Source: Cedecea neteri
Lineage (GTDB): Bacteria; Pseudomonadota; Gammaproteobacteria; Enterobacterales; Enterobacteriaceae
NCBI RefSeq assembly: GCF_000757825.1
Contig: NZ_CP009451.1
Span: 1,984,001 to 2,048,000, forward strand
Direction of reading: 5' to 3'
DNA length: 64,000 nucleotides
A program made the translations under genes and the position numbers. Of the stretch, positions 38,419 through 48,421 are shown piece after piece; the stretch's first letter is position 1, and each line of letters begins with the position of its first letter. The notes below the pieces were generated by a model. That model was not told the origin of the DNA. It did not search any database and was given only the letters and a program-made list of their open reading frames with translations.

Positions 38419-38613
38419 GGCTTGTTTTACCTCTTTGGCCCGGCGCGAAGTTTAATCCCGGTGGCTTCCTTTGTAAAACTTTGCTGCCCTATACCCCGCC
38501 TGATGGTGTATAATCTGCGGTCCTGGAAGATACCGGCCCTAAAAGCCAGGTTTCTCGTCGTTCGGTGCTTTACAAAGCAGCAAGAGTTGCAGTAAAATTC
38601 CGCACCATTTTGA

Positions 38614-38883
<270 letters not shown>

Positions 38884-38928
38884 TCTTCTGAGGATTCACT
38901 CCTCAACTTCAGACTGAGTAGTAGTTAT

Positions 38929-38960
38929 AAGGCCGTGCTTCCGAAAGGAATGCGCGGCTT
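38929..38960 (+). terminator. Internal attenuating hairpin between rpsU and dnaG
   Basis: AAGGCCGTGCTTCC-GAAA-GGAATGCGCGGCTT followed by ATTCTCGTTT. It corresponds to the partial terminator of the E. coli operon that lowers dnaG expression relative to rpsU. Confidence 0.8.
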
Positions 38961-39036
38961 ATTCTCGTTTATAAACTGACATATCCCTGAGCTTTTAGGC
39001 CCCGGCCTGAGAGATGACGGATATAGCATGGGGCCT

Positions 39037-40782
39037 ATGGCTGGACGAATCCCGCGTGTTTTTATCAATGACCTGATCGCTCGCACCGACATCGTCGACC
39101 TGATCGATGCTCGCGTGAAGCTGAAAAAACAGGGCAAGAACTACCACGCATGTTGTCCATTCCATAACGAGAAAACCCCCTCTTTCACCGTGAACGGTGA
39201 TAAACAGTTTTACCACTGCTTTGGCTGTGGCGCACACGGTAATGCCCTCGACTTCCTGATGAACTACGACAAGCTTGAGTTTGTCGAAAGCGTTGAAGAG
39301 CTGGCGACCATGCACAACCTTGAAGTGCCGTACGAGGCTGGCAACGGCCCAAGCCAGATCGAACGACACCAGCGCCAAAGCCTGTACCAACTGATGGACG
39401 GTCTGAACGCCTTTTATCAGCAGGCACTGAAGCAGCCCGCCGCAGAACCGGCGCGCCAGTATCTGGGCAAGCGTGGCCTGAGCGACGAGGTGATTAGCCA
39501 CTTCGCCATCGGCTATGCGCCACCGGGCTGGGACAATGCGCTTAAACGCTTTGGCGGCAACAGTGAAAACCGCCAGGCTCTGACGGACGCCGGCATGCTG
39601 GTCACTAACGACCAGGGCCGCAGCTATGACCGCTTTCGCGAGCGCGTCATGTTCCCGATTCGCGATAAACGCGGCCGGGTCATCGGGTTTGGTGGACGCG
39701 TGCTGGGCGATGCCCTGCCAAAGTACCTGAACTCCCCGGAAACCGACATTTTTCACAAAGGCCGCCAGCTGTATGGCCTGTATGAAGCCCAGCAGAGCCA
39801 GCCGGAACCGGCGCGTCTTCTGGTAGTCGAAGGATATATGGATGTGGTGGCGCTGGCGCAGTACGGCATTTCTTACGCCGTAGCGTCCCTTGGCACCTCC
39901 ACAACCGCCGATCATATTCAGCTGCTGTTCCGGGTAACGGACAACGTGGTCTGCTGCTATGACGGCGATCGTGCGGGACGAGACGCGGCATGGCGAGCGC
40001 TGGAAACTGCGCTACCTTATATGACGGACGGCCGTCAGCTGCGCTTTATGTTCCTGCCCGACGGCGAAGACCCGGATACGCTGGTGCGTAAAGAAGGAAA
40101 GGACGCGTTTGAAGCGCGGATGGAGCAGGCTCAGCCGCTCTCCACTTTCCTGTTTAACAGCCTGATGCCTCAGGTTGACTTGAGTACGCCAGACGGAAGA
40201 GCGCGGTTAAGCACCCTGGCTCTGCCGCTGATTAGCCAGGTCCCCGGCGAAACGCTGCGTATCTATCTGCGCCAGGAGTTGGGCAACAAGCTCGGTATCC
40301 TGGACGACAGCCAGCTTGAAAAGCTGATGCCCAAACAGGCTGAAGGTGCTACACCTCGCCCGGCGCCTCAGCTAAAACGCACAACCATGCGTATACTGAT
40401 AGGGTTACTGGTACAGAACCCGGAACTGGCCCCGCTGGTCCCGCCACTTAGCGGACTGGATGCCACAAAGCTGCCGGGTTTAACGCTGTTCAGCAGCCTG
40501 GTTGACGCCTGTATGGCGCAGCCGGGGCTGACCACCGGGCAGTTGCTGGAGCAATATCGTGGCACAAATGAGGCCACGACCCTTGAAAAACTCTCGGCGT
40601 GGGACGATATAGCAGATAGAGACATTGCTGAAAAAACGTTCACCGACTCGCTGGACCATCTTTTCGAGTCGGCGCTAGAGTTAAGGTTTGAAGAATTAAT
40701 GGCACGTTCCAGAACGACGGGGCTGACCCCGGCGGAGCGTGAAGAAGTTCGCGTGATAACGCAATCGCGCGCCAAAAAATAG
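39037..40782 (+). CDS. dnaG: DNA primase DnaG
   Basis: Makes RNA primers for replication. It has 581 residues, as in E. coli. The zinc-binding domain has the CHC2 set (CCPFHNEKTPSF and HCFGCGAHGNA, residues 39-66). The TOPRIM core contains LLVVEGYMDVVALAQYG (near 265, catalytic Glu) and YDGDRAGRDAA (near 309, Asp pair). The C-terminal helicase-binding domain is present but the most diverged part. ATG 39037 (MAGRIPRVFI) is chosen over one three codons upstream by alignment. Confidence 0.98.
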   Translation: MAGRIPRVFINDLIARTDIVDLIDARVKLKKQGKNYHACCPFHNEKTPSFTVNGDKQFYHCFGCGAHGNALDFLMNYDKLEFVESVEELATMHNLEVPYEAGNGPSQIERHQRQSLYQLMDGLNAFYQQALKQPAAEPARQYLGKRGLSDEVISHFAIGYAPPGWDNALKRFGGNSENRQALTDAGMLVTNDQGRSYDRFRERVMFPIRDKRGRVIGFGGRVLGDALPKYLNSPETDIFHKGRQLYGLYEAQQSQPEPARLLVVEGYMDVVALAQYGISYAVASLGTSTTADHIQLLFRVTDNVVCCYDGDRAGRDAAWRALETALPYMTDGRQLRFMFLPDGEDPDTLVRKEGKDAFEARMEQAQPLSTFLFNSLMPQVDLSTPDGRARLSTLALPLISQVPGETLRIYLRQELGNKLGILDDSQLEKLMPKQAEGATPRPAPQLKRTTMRILIGLLVQNPELAPLVPPLSGLDATKLPGLTLFSSLVDACMAQPGLTTGQLLEQYRGTNEATTLEKLSAWDDIADRDIAEKTFTDSLDHLFESALELRFEELMARSRTTGLTPAEREEVRVITQSRAKK

Positions 40783-40932
40783 ATTCGCGGCTTAACTGCC
40801 GAACATTGATCGGGTCACCCCCGAACGCCGCACGGACGGGCTGCGGCATAAAAATAAATCAGCCCTCGTACGTTATTGTTGGCGGCAACGCCTACCGACA
40901 CAACCCTAATACTGAAGTGTGGATACCGTCTT

Positions 40933-42777
40933 ATGGAGCAAAACCCGCAGTCACAGCTCAAGCTTCTTGTCCAACGTGGTAAAGAGCAAGGCTATCTGAC
41001 CTATGCCGAGGTCAATGACCATCTGCCGGAAGATATCGTCGACTCCGATCAGATCGAAGACATCATCCAAATGATCAACGACATGGGCATTCAGGTGATG
41101 GAAGAAGCCCCTGATGCCGATGATCTTTTGCTTGCTGAAAACTCTAACAATACCGATGAAGACGCGGAAGAAGCGGCCGCACAGGTACTGTCCAGCGTGG
41201 AGTCCGAGATTGGACGTACCACCGACCCAGTGCGCATGTACATGCGCGAAATGGGCACCGTTGAACTGTTAACCCGTGAGGGTGAGATCGATATCGCGAA
41301 GCGTATCGAAGACGGTATCAACCAGGTACAGTGCTCTGTCGCCGAGTATCCGGAAGCGATCACCTATCTGCTGGAGCAGTACGATCGCGTTGAAGCCGAA
41401 GAAGCGCGTCTGTCCGACCTCATCACCGGCTTTGTTGACCCGAACGCTGAAGAAGACCTCGCACCAACCGCGACGCACGTCGGTTCCGAACTCTCTCAGG
41501 AAGAGAGGGACGACGATGAAGACGAAGACGAAGAGTCTGACGACGACAGCTCCGACGATGACAACAGCATCGACCCGGAACTGGCACGTGAGAAATTCGG
41601 TGAACTGCGTAAACAGTATGAACTGGCTCGCGACACCATCAAAGCGAAGGGCCGCAGCCACCCGGATGCCGCAGCCGAAATCCTGCAGCTGTCTGAAGTG
41701 TTCAAACAGTTCCGCCTGGTGCCGAAGCAGTTCGACTACCTGGTTAACAGCATGCGCGTCATGATGGACCGCGTTCGTACTCAAGAACGTATCATCATGA
41801 AGCTGTGCGTTGAGCAGTGCAAAATGCCGAAGAAAAACTTCATCACGCTGTTCACCGGCAACGAAACCAGCGAAACCTGGTTCAACGCGGCCATTGCGAT
41901 GAACAAGCCGTGGTCTGAAAAGCTGCACGACGTTGCCGATGACGTTCACCGCGGCCTGCAGAAGCTGCAGCAGATTGAAGAAGAAACCGGCCTGACCATC
42001 GAACAGGTAAAAGACATCAACCGTCGTATGTCCATCGGTGAAGCGAAAGCGCGCCGTGCGAAGAAAGAGATGGTTGAAGCCAACTTACGTCTGGTTATTT
42101 CTATCGCCAAGAAATACACCAACCGTGGTCTGCAGTTCCTCGACCTGATTCAGGAAGGCAACATCGGCCTGATGAAAGCCGTTGATAAGTTTGAATACCG
42201 CCGTGGCTATAAGTTCTCGACTTATGCGACCTGGTGGATCCGTCAGGCTATCACCCGCTCCATCGCCGACCAGGCGCGTACCATCCGTATTCCGGTGCAC
42301 ATGATTGAGACTATCAACAAGCTCAACCGTATTTCGCGCCAGATGCTGCAGGAGATGGGCCGTGAGCCAACGCCGGAAGAGTTAGCCGAGCGTATGCTGA
42401 TGCCGGAAGACAAAATCCGTAAAGTGCTGAAAATTGCCAAAGAGCCTATCTCCATGGAAACGCCAATCGGCGACGATGAAGATTCGCATCTGGGCGACTT
42501 CATCGAGGATACAACCCTCGAGCTGCCGCTGGATTCTGCCACCTCCGAAAGCCTGCGTTCCGCAACGCACGACGTTCTGGCTGGCCTGACGGCGCGTGAA
42601 GCGAAAGTCCTGCGTATGCGCTTCGGTATCGACATGAATACCGACCACACGCTGGAAGAAGTGGGTAAACAGTTCGACGTGACCCGCGAACGTATCCGTC
42701 AGATCGAAGCGAAGGCGCTGCGCAAACTGCGCCACCCAAGCCGCTCTGAAGTGCTGCGTAGCTTCCTGGACGATTAA
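40933..42777 (+). CDS. rpoD: RNA polymerase sigma-70 factor RpoD
   Basis: Primary housekeeping sigma factor. It has 614 residues (613 in E. coli). Region 1.1 begins [20 protein letters not shown]; region 1.2 is at [11 protein letters not shown]. The acidic non-conserved insert ([18 protein letters not shown]) lies near residue 200. Region 2 is [18 protein letters not shown] through [17 protein letters not shown], and region 4.2 [20 protein letters not shown]. The start follows an upstream in-frame extension that has no family support. Confidence 0.99.
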   Translation: MEQNPQSQLKLLVQRGKEQGYLTYAEVNDHLPEDIVDSDQIEDIIQMINDMGIQVMEEAPDADDLLLAENSNNTDEDAEEAAAQVLSSVESEIGRTTDPVRMYMREMGTVELLTREGEIDIAKRIEDGINQVQCSVAEYPEAITYLLEQYDRVEAEEARLSDLITGFVDPNAEEDLAPTATHVGSELSQEERDDDEDEDEESDDDSSDDDNSIDPELAREKFGELRKQYELARDTIKAKGRSHPDAAAEILQLSEVFKQFRLVPKQFDYLVNSMRVMMDRVRTQERIIMKLCVEQCKMPKKNFITLFTGNETSETWFNAAIAMNKPWSEKLHDVADDVHRGLQKLQQIEEETGLTIEQVKDINRRMSIGEAKARRAKKEMVEANLRLVISIAKKYTNRGLQFLDLIQEGNIGLMKAVDKFEYRRGYKFSTYATWWIRQAITRSIADQARTIRIPVHMIETINKLNRISRQMLQEMGREPTPEELAERMLMPEDKIRKVLKIAKEPISMETPIGDDEDSHLGDFIEDTTLELPLDSATSESLRSATHDVLAGLTAREAKVLRMRFGIDMNTDHTLEEVGKQFDVTRERIRQIEAKALRKLRHPSRSEVLRSFLDD

Positions 42778-42793
42778 TCGGTTCAGAAAACTG

Positions 42794-42821
42794 AAAAGCT
42801 CCCGCCCGGGAGCTTTTTTTT
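42794..42821 (+). terminator. rpoD operon terminator
   Basis: AAAAGCTCCC-GCCC-GGGAGCTTTT followed by further T residues. Confidence 0.95.
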
Positions 42822-42875
42822 GCCCTGAATTTGCGGTTTCTCCCCGCTCTCTCTGGGTGCCTCTTTCAATTCCCC

Positions 42876-42910
42876 CCCTCTCCCTCTGGGAGAGGGTCGG
42901 GGTGAGGGCA
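42876..42910. repeat. Short dispersed enterobacterial palindrome
   Basis: CCCTCTCCC-TCT-GGGAGAGGG followed by TCGGGGTGAGGGCA. This CCCTCACCCCGACCCTCTCCC-type unit is found scattered in intergenic regions of many enterics. It lies between rpoD and mug and has a single copy here. Confidence 0.65.
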
Positions 42911-42926
42911 TACAGCAACACTATGC

Positions 42927-43433
42927 TTACCGCCCACGAGCCGCCAGAGATTCATCCAGCTCTTTATAGGCTTCCGTCAGTTTATCCAACGTCACGCGGC
43001 TTAAGCCGCTCGGGTTAGGCAAAATCCACACCTCGGTATCACCGATGGTAATCTCCTGCTTGCCCCATTTCGCACCACGCTGGCTGAAAGCCTGCTCAAA
43101 GGCCTGCTTGCCCAGAATAGCCAGCGTTCTCGGCTGGTAGTCCTGCATCTTTGTAATCAGCTCTCGGCCACCGGCACGCAGCTCCTGCAACGCCACTTCG
43201 CTTGCCTGAACCGTAGGCCGCTCAACCAGCTTCGTCACGCCACAGCCGTAGGAAAGCAGCAGTTGTGCTTCCTCAGGCTTGAGCTGCCGATCGGTAAAAC
43301 CCGCCAGGTGAAGAACCTTCCAGAAACGATTAGCAGGATGAGCAAAAGGTAACCCGAGGTGAGCGGATGATTTTCCCGGATTTATGCCGCAGAACACGAC
43401 CCGGAGGTTCGGCTGAAGGATATCGCTGACCAT
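42927..43433 (-). CDS. mug: G/U mismatch-specific DNA glycosylase Mug
   Basis: Removes uracil and ethenocytosine opposite guanine. It has 168 residues from the ATG at 43433 ([16 protein letters not shown]), matching E. coli; four more codons upstream are possible. The active-site motif [10 protein letters not shown] (near residue 16, catalytic Asn) and the intercalating NPSGLSR (near 140) are intact. It ends the conserved rpoD-mug-tRNA block. Confidence 0.96.
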   Translation of the reverse strand: MVSDILQPNLRVVFCGINPGKSSAHLGLPFAHPANRFWKVLHLAGFTDRQLKPEEAQLLLSYGCGVTKLVERPTVQASEVALQELRAGGRELITKMQDYQPRTLAILGKQAFEQAFSQRGAKWGKQEITIGDTEVWILPNPSGLSRVTLDKLTEAYKELDESLAARGR

Positions 43434-43559
43434 TGCATTTCCCATCTGAATGAATCGAGTGGAAAGTATAAGGGATTGATTAGCAATTGTTTATAAAATC
43501 AGCACATGCTATTTAAGCGCTGGATTGCCATCGACAGTTACATTATAATCCAGCGCCAA

Positions 43560-43635
43560 GGCCCCTTAGCTCAGTGGTTAGAGCAGGCGACTCATAATCG
43601 CTTGGTCGCTGGTTCAAGTCCAGCAGGGGCCACCA
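43560..43635 (+). tRNA. ileX: tRNA-Ile2 (CAU, lysidine-modified), ileX type
   Basis: A 76-base tRNA with acceptor GGCCCCT / AGGGGCC, D-arm TAGCTCAGTGGTTAGAGCA, anticodon loop CTCATAA and encoded CCA. The CAU anticodon with this body identifies the minor isoleucine tRNA that reads AUA after TilS modification, not methionine tRNA. It is next to mug as in E. coli. Confidence 0.94.
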
Positions 43636-43661
43636 AATTTTAGCTTTAAAATCATATAATT

Positions 43662-43687
43662 AAGCCACCCGAAAGAGTGGCTTTTTT
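43662..43687 (+). terminator. tRNA-Ile2 terminator
   Basis: AAGCCAC-CCGAAAGA-GTGGCTT followed by TTTT. Confidence 0.88.
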
Positions 43688-43836
43688 GTTGTTTCATTTT
43701 TAGATGGCGATAAAGTGTCGCTAACCTGTCCACCTTAAATGGCAGTTCAGCCGTACCTGGCGCATTTGATAAATAAGATCGTCTGCATCACACGAAAGGC
43801 TGAAAAAAACGTACCTTCCCACATCAGCAAAGAGTT

Positions 43837-44048
43837 TTATGACTCTTCGGTCTGCTCCCGAGTCACGCGGCGTAACGCGTTTTGATAGTTAAATTCTGCA
43901 GCCTGCACCAGTCCGTTAAAAGCCTGAGTCGCGGTGATCAAGCCCGAAATATGTGTGCTGCCATCAGAATAGTGAACGCCGCCAGTGCGTCCTGCTGTGC
44001 ATTCAACGCACGCAGTTCTTCGTGTAAATCAATATATGCAATCTGCAT
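43837..44048 (-). pseudogene. Frameshifted small gene next to tRNA-Ile2
   Basis: From an ATG at 44048 the minus strand reads MQIAYIDLHEELRALNAQQD and on to a stop after about 36 codons. Shifting the frame by one base near GATGGCAGC restores GSTHISGLITATQAFNGLVQ and then AAEFNYQNALRRVTREQTEES before a TAA at 43837. The total of 212 bases is one short of 71 codons, as expected for a one-base deletion. I do not recognise the family. A small cargo or phage-derived gene at a tRNA is a possibility. The rest of 43690-44180 shows nothing else coding. Confidence 0.55.
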
Positions 44049-44181
44049 TTTTTTGGTTTTTCTTATATATGATGAGATCGACGTTCAGCCTTTATCCGAG
44101 TAAACATGCTCTGACTGATTCATTTATATAAACATTATACCCCTCACATCAATAAATTAGATGTTATAGCTTTTCCGTCTT

Positions 44182-44220
44182 AAAAAAAAAGGCCAACTCT
44201 TCAGTCAGCCTTTTTATTTT
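44182..44220. terminator. Terminator downstream of yoaC
   Basis: AAAAAGGC and GCCTTTTT pair across a 14-base loop, with long A and T tracts on both sides giving a U-run in either direction. Confidence 0.75.
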
Positions 44221-44240
44221 CTCGATTACGGGTATTCAGG

Positions 44241-44540
44241 TCACACCAGCGCCCGGAGTTCTTCCTTCATGTAGGAAGAGAAATATTCAGGGTTTTTAAT
44301 GATAAGGCGGTTACCGGACTCAACCTTGTCCGCCCAACCGGCAACTTTTTTGGTGAAATCGGCGTTCCATCCCTCCTGAACGCCTCGGGCCGTTACGTCG
44401 TCTGAGCTAGCCGGGACGCCCAGCTGCTTCAGGTAACTAAACATTCCCTTCGCGGTGCTTTCATCCATAGGGTCCGGCACGGAGGCCGTGGTGTTCATAC
44501 CGCCAATGAAGTCTAATGCTTTATCAATCGCTGTTGTCAT
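44241..44540 (-). CDS. yoaC: YoaC-family protein (DUF1889)
   Basis: A 99-residue cytoplasmic protein with no signal or membrane segment, the same length as E. coli YoaC and similar along its whole length: MTTAIDKALDFIGGMN, STAKGMFSYLKQLGVPASS, QEGWNADFTKKVAGWADK and NPEYFSSYMKEELRALV. No function is known. In E. coli K-12 it lies elsewhere, near pabB; here it is between the tRNA-Ile2 remnant and a chemoreceptor gene. Confidence 0.9.
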   Translation of the reverse strand: MTTAIDKALDFIGGMNTTASVPDPMDESTAKGMFSYLKQLGVPASSDDVTARGVQEGWNADFTKKVAGWADKVESGNRLIIKNPEYFSSYMKEELRALV

Positions 44541-44707
44541 AATTTATCCTTAAAATCAACCGCTTAATAAATAAGACTGTGACACGCGAGATCAAATGTA
44601 CCATTAATCAAACTTCATTTTTTCAGGGTCAGTCACGTTTAAAGCCTCTGACGCCTTATCAGTATCTGGATGCGGCTGCTCTGCACCCGGCAGGCAGCCG
44701 CTGAAGA

Positions 44708-46399
44708 TTAGAACTTCTCCCAGTTATCTGAGCTCCCGCCGCTCACGGCAAGCGCGGTTTTACGCGTCGCTAAAACGGGTGCAGCCTGAACCAGCCGCGC
44801 GTTAGCCGTCGCTACAGCCTGCCCGGTATTGAAAATACTCATCAGTTGCACAAGCCTGGTGGCCTGATCGCGGAGGCTCTCGGCGGCGCTGGCTGACTCC
44901 TCCACCAGCGCAGCGTTCTGCTGCGTCACCTGATCCAACTGAGTGATAGCGACGTTGATTTGGACGATGCCCTGTCCCTGTTCTTCCGTGGTCACGCCAA
45001 TCTCAGAGATCAGCCCGGCCACGCGGTGGGACTGCTGTACCAGGTCATCGATCGTCGTACCGGCAGAGCTAACCATATCCGATCCTTTTGTCACTGTTCG
45101 CATACTGTCCTCAATCAGGGTTTTGATCTCACTGGCCGCAGAAGCTGAACGCTGTGCCAGAGAACGCACTTCCCCGGCGACGACCGCAAAACCGCGTCCG
45201 GACTCTCCCGCACGGGCGGCCTCAACGGCGGCATTTAACGCCAGAATGTTTGTCTGGAAGGCAATACCGTCGATAACGCCGATAATATCGCCAATTTTCC
45301 GCGAACTGTCGCTAATCTCCTGCATCGTCAGCACCAGGTTATTCACAGCATTGCCGCTTTGGGTCGCCGTTTCGCTTGCCGAGTTTGCCAGGCGAGTCGC
45401 AGTGCGCACCGTCTCGGCATTCTGCTGAATAGTCTGGCTCATTTGTTCCATCGAGGCCGCCGTTTCCTGCAGGCTGGCCGCCTGCTCTTCGGTACGCTGG
45501 CTAAGATCGGTGCTGCCGGACGCAATTTCGCTGGCACCAACAGAGATAGAATGGCTGCTATCACGCACTTCACGGACGATGCCTAAAAGGCGGTTGCGCA
45601 TATCGTCCATGGCGGCAAGCAGGCTTCGGGTATCACCGCTCTTCAGCTCGACGGCCGTATTGAGCTGCCCCTCAGAAACCTGTTTGGCAACGGACACGGC
45701 ATAAGCTGACTCACCGCCAAGCTGGCCTTTAACCGCTCGCCCGATGCCCCAGGCAATCAAAGAGCCAATCACCGCGCTGATGATAGTAATAAGCAGCAGC
45801 AGGTTGCCCGAGAAGTGCGCTTCATCGACATAATTGCGCGACATTGCCACCGTGGTGCCGGAGTGATCGCCAATCATCTCACTCAGCGCGTCCAGTACCC
45901 TGGCCTGCGGGCCAACCACTTCATTGATAACCAGCGATCGAGCCGCATCGTACTGCCCTGCCGCGCTAACGCTCATCACCTTGCGCAGCGCCTGGGAATA
46001 GGCCGGGCGAACGCTATTCAGATTGTCGAACAGCTCACGGGAACGCTTAAGTTTTAGCGCCTTATCCAGCTGTTTTAAAAGGGTATTGTTATCGGTGATG
46101 CGCTTTTCCAGTACCAGGTTGGTTTTTGTAATGTAGTCCCGGCTCTCTGCTTCGGTATGCGGCAGCGTCGTGAACAACGCCATATCACGAATATCGTGGG
46201 CGTTGTCCGTAATATTGTCCTTAATTTTTACGATCAGCAGTAAATTTACCAGGCGGACATTCGCTGCGTAATTCAGGTTATTTCCAACAGAAACCAACTG
46301 CATTCTGGCAAATAATGCGACAAAGAATCCAATGGCGATGACCAGCGCAAAGCCAGCCCCAAGCATAGTGCTGAGCCGCATATTTTTCAGTTTATTCAT
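44708..46399 (-). CDS. Methyl-accepting chemotaxis protein
   Basis: Transmembrane chemoreceptor that signals through CheW and CheA. It has 563 residues. TM1 spans about 10-30, the periplasmic four-helix-bundle sensor 31-195, TM2 about 196-216, then HAMP and methylation helices ([19 protein letters not shown] near 300). The signalling tip near residue 385 is [20 protein letters not shown] with [15 protein letters not shown]. The C-terminus is NWEKF, a variant of the NWETF pentapeptide that docks CheR and CheB in major receptors. The ligand is unknown. A sigma-28 promoter lies upstream. Confidence 0.95.
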   Translation of the reverse strand: MNKLKNMRLSTMLGAGFALVIAIGFFVALFARMQLVSVGNNLNYAANVRLVNLLLIVKIKDNITDNAHDIRDMALFTTLPHTEAESRDYITKTNLVLEKRITDNNTLLKQLDKALKLKRSRELFDNLNSVRPAYSQALRKVMSVSAAGQYDAARSLVINEVVGPQARVLDALSEMIGDHSGTTVAMSRNYVDEAHFSGNLLLLITIISAVIGSLIAWGIGRAVKGQLGGESAYAVSVAKQVSEGQLNTAVELKSGDTRSLLAAMDDMRNRLLGIVREVRDSSHSISVGASEIASGSTDLSQRTEEQAASLQETAASMEQMSQTIQQNAETVRTATRLANSASETATQSGNAVNNLVLTMQEISDSSRKIGDIIGVIDGIAFQTNILALNAAVEAARAGESGRGFAVVAGEVRSLAQRSASAASEIKTLIEDSMRTVTKGSDMVSSAGTTIDDLVQQSHRVAGLISEIGVTTEEQGQGIVQINVAITQLDQVTQQNAALVEESASAAESLRDQATRLVQLMSIFNTGQAVATANARLVQAAPVLATRKTALAVSGGSSDNWEKF

Positions 46400-46501
46400 A
46401 AATCCCTCTGAGCTTTCATGGTTATATCGCAGGCAATAAGAGGAGGTAATCGGTAGAAATCACATCACAGTTGCGACAGTATATTTTGAATTATCGGATT
46501 T

Positions 46502-46528
46502 TTATCGGCAGCTTATGAGACTTCTTTA
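46502..46528 (-). promoter_or_regulatory. Sigma-28 (FliA) promoter of the chemoreceptor
   Basis: The minus strand has TAAAGAAG, an 11-base spacer and GCCGATAA. The -10 element is a perfect match to the flagellar consensus and the -35 keeps TAAAG. The transcript would have a leader of about 95 bases before the receptor start. Confidence 0.88.
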
Positions 46529-46695
46529 ACTAATATTCACCAGGAACTTACAACAAGAAACAATGACAGAAAGATGACAATAAATGGTCACTACTTATAT
46601 ATTTGATAAAATTAAAACTACTATATTTAGGAGTGGCAGCCCCTCCCCACTTTATGGTTAACGGAGCTGAAATTGATGAGTCCCTGGCAGAATAA

Positions 46696-47145
46696 TTATT
46701 TATCCGCAATAAAGTGGTCGTCATCGCCTACCGGGATATAAACGCGAACCCACTCCTTCCCGTCGATGATATCCCAGCTATGCCCTTCACCCGCCGTATC
46801 GGCCGCAAGCAGCACCGTACCTGGCTCGATGATGAAAGTTGAGCCGTCGCTGACCTTAAACTTCAGCCTGCCTTTAAGGGTCACCACGTACTGTTTTTTC
46901 GGCGCCGGATGCACGCCTTTCTGCCACTCTTCAAAAGTATTACTGAAGTAGAGATTCTCGGAAGAAAGTTTTGCCAGGGAAGGAATTGAGCCTTTTACAA
47001 ATGCAGAGTGATTATTCGCGGTGTTAATCAGTTTCACGGCTGGAATACGGTGCTCGCTAATGCCTTTTTTAGGCTCTTCTGCATGCCCAACCATTGCCAT
47101 CAACAAACCTGCGGTCGCCAGCAGAAGTCGTGTTATTTTTTTCAT
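46696..47145 (-). CDS. Exported cupin-domain protein
   Basis: A 149-residue protein with a Sec signal peptide (MKKITRLLLATAGLLMAMVG, cleaved after HAEE-like AHA/GHA) and a single cupin barrel: KQYVVTLKGRLKFKVSDG (near residue 83), FIIEPGTVLLAADTAGEGHSW, and a C-terminal WVRVYIPVGDD. The usual histidine metal ligands are only partly present, with His in GEGHSW, so enzyme activity is uncertain. The start at 47145 is chosen because a longer reading lacks a signal peptide. It stands alone. Confidence 0.8.
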   Translation of the reverse strand: MKKITRLLLATAGLLMAMVGHAEEPKKGISEHRIPAVKLINTANNHSAFVKGSIPSLAKLSSENLYFSNTFEEWQKGVHPAPKKQYVVTLKGRLKFKVSDGSTFIIEPGTVLLAADTAGEGHSWDIIDGKEWVRVYIPVGDDDHFIADK

Positions 47146-47575
47146 GATAATGTCCAGAGTTAATTTCACCCAGAGATACTCTGAGTAACAGATCGCGAGG
47201 TTAAGAAATAAATGTCGGATTAGTACATCAGAGGCGATGAATTTCGTCAACAGCTTACAACACAAGTTTATTTAGTTAATAAATTAAATATAAATAAAGA
47301 AAATAATTCATCCCTAAAAAGGGATTTTCTTCGTCACAATTAATTTAATTCGAGCATAAACTCACTTATCGTTAAGCTAAAAAAGAATGACTGAGAACCA
47401 AATAAACTAAATACAGGCAGTGATAACCAGAATTTGGCTTATGGCCAGGGATAAACGTTATTCGCCTGATTCGTTCAGCAACGAGTCCGTTCTCAAAAAG
47501 GCAACGCAATGCGCCATTTTTGCTGCTTTAACGATGCCGTCAGGTATGCCAGGTTGAGAGAAAAGGAGACGCCCT
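47146..47575. other. AT-rich intergenic gap
   Basis: About 430 bases without a convincing gene, markedly AT-rich between 47260 and 47420. A small inverted repeat CAGAG-ATA-CTCTG (47172-47184) lies in the cupin leader. The rest must include promoters for the cupin gene and the creatininase gene, but I see no confident -35/-10 pair. Confidence 0.6.
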
Positions 47576-48394
47576 ATGAAACAGCCCTCTTCCCCCTGGT
47601 GGTGGGATCTTTCCACTCGTGAATTCAGCGAGCTGGAGATGCACAATATTGTTGCGGTGCTGCCCGTTGGCGCCGTGGAACAGCATGGCCCCCATCTGCC
47701 GGTGCGGGTCGATGCCGCCATCAACGCCGGTATTATCGAGCGCGCGGTACAGCTCCGCCCCGGTAATCTACCCGTGCTGTTTATGCCCGCTTTGCCTATC
47801 GGTAAGTCTGACGAACATCTCGCCTATCCGGGTACGCTCACGCTGCCTTACGAAGTGCTCGGTCAGGTGTGGTTTGAAGTGGCCAAAAGCGCCTGGCGGG
47901 CAGGTATCCGCAAGATAGTGTTCTGGAACTCGCACGGCGGGCAGCCGCAGCTGATGGAAATGGTGTGTCGCAAGCTGCGCGTGGAGCTGGATATGCTGGC
48001 CGTTGGCGCCAGCTGGTTCCGCACCATTGATACTTCCGATCTTTATAGCGAAGCGGAACGTCAGCACGGCATTCACGGCGGCGAATCAGAAACCAGCGTG
48101 ATGCTGCACCTCCACCCGGAGTTAGTGCACATGCAGCATGCGGATAATTTTGTCTCAGCCTCGGTAGCCATAGAAGCCAAAGGGGGCATACTCACGCCGG
48201 AAGGCGGCGTCAGCTTTGGCTGGATGGCTCAGGATCTCCATCCTTCAGGCACAACGGGGAATGCTGCGGCCGCCGATGCCGAAAGAGGTGAAATTGAGGT
48301 CGAACGCGCCGCCCGCGCCCTGCTTCAACTCATAGAAGAGGTCAGTAAAGCCGACCTCAGCATGTTTACCCCGCACACTGCCTTTAGCCGTTGA
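47576..48394 (+). CDS. Creatininase-family amidohydrolase
   Basis: A 272-residue metal-dependent hydrolase of the creatininase superfamily, which opens cyclic amides (creatinine) or hydrolyses related C-N bonds. Metal and active-site motifs are intact: VLPVGAVEQHGPHLPVRVDA with Glu, His and Asp ligands (residues 27-46), KIVFWNSHGGQPQLM near 119, and HGIHGGESETSVM with the catalytic Glu near 165. Start ATG 47576 follows a GAGAAAAGGAG site. It converges on a LysR regulator and lies one gene away from an ABC transporter operon with an amidohydrolase, which suggests a shared cyclic substrate. The substrate is not known. Confidence 0.88.
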   Translation: MKQPSSPWWWDLSTREFSELEMHNIVAVLPVGAVEQHGPHLPVRVDAAINAGIIERAVQLRPGNLPVLFMPALPIGKSDEHLAYPGTLTLPYEVLGQVWFEVAKSAWRAGIRKIVFWNSHGGQPQLMEMVCRKLRVELDMLAVGASWFRTIDTSDLYSEAERQHGIHGGESETSVMLHLHPELVHMQHADNFVSASVAIEAKGGILTPEGGVSFGWMAQDLHPSGTTGNAAAADAERGEIEVERAARALLQLIEEVSKADLSMFTPHTAFSR

Positions 48395-48421
48395 ATGTTT
48401 CGCCCGGCTTCCTGTCGGGCG

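Noticed and set aside
43882..44103. Plus-strand open frame of 73 codons beside tRNA-Ile2
   Set aside because: It is antisense to the frameshifted remnant, lacks a good ribosome site and has an unlikely Cys/Ser-rich composition.
46640..46695. Thirteen-codon plus-strand frame (MVNGAEIDESLAE)
   Set aside because: Too short, no ribosome site and no context to support a leader peptide.
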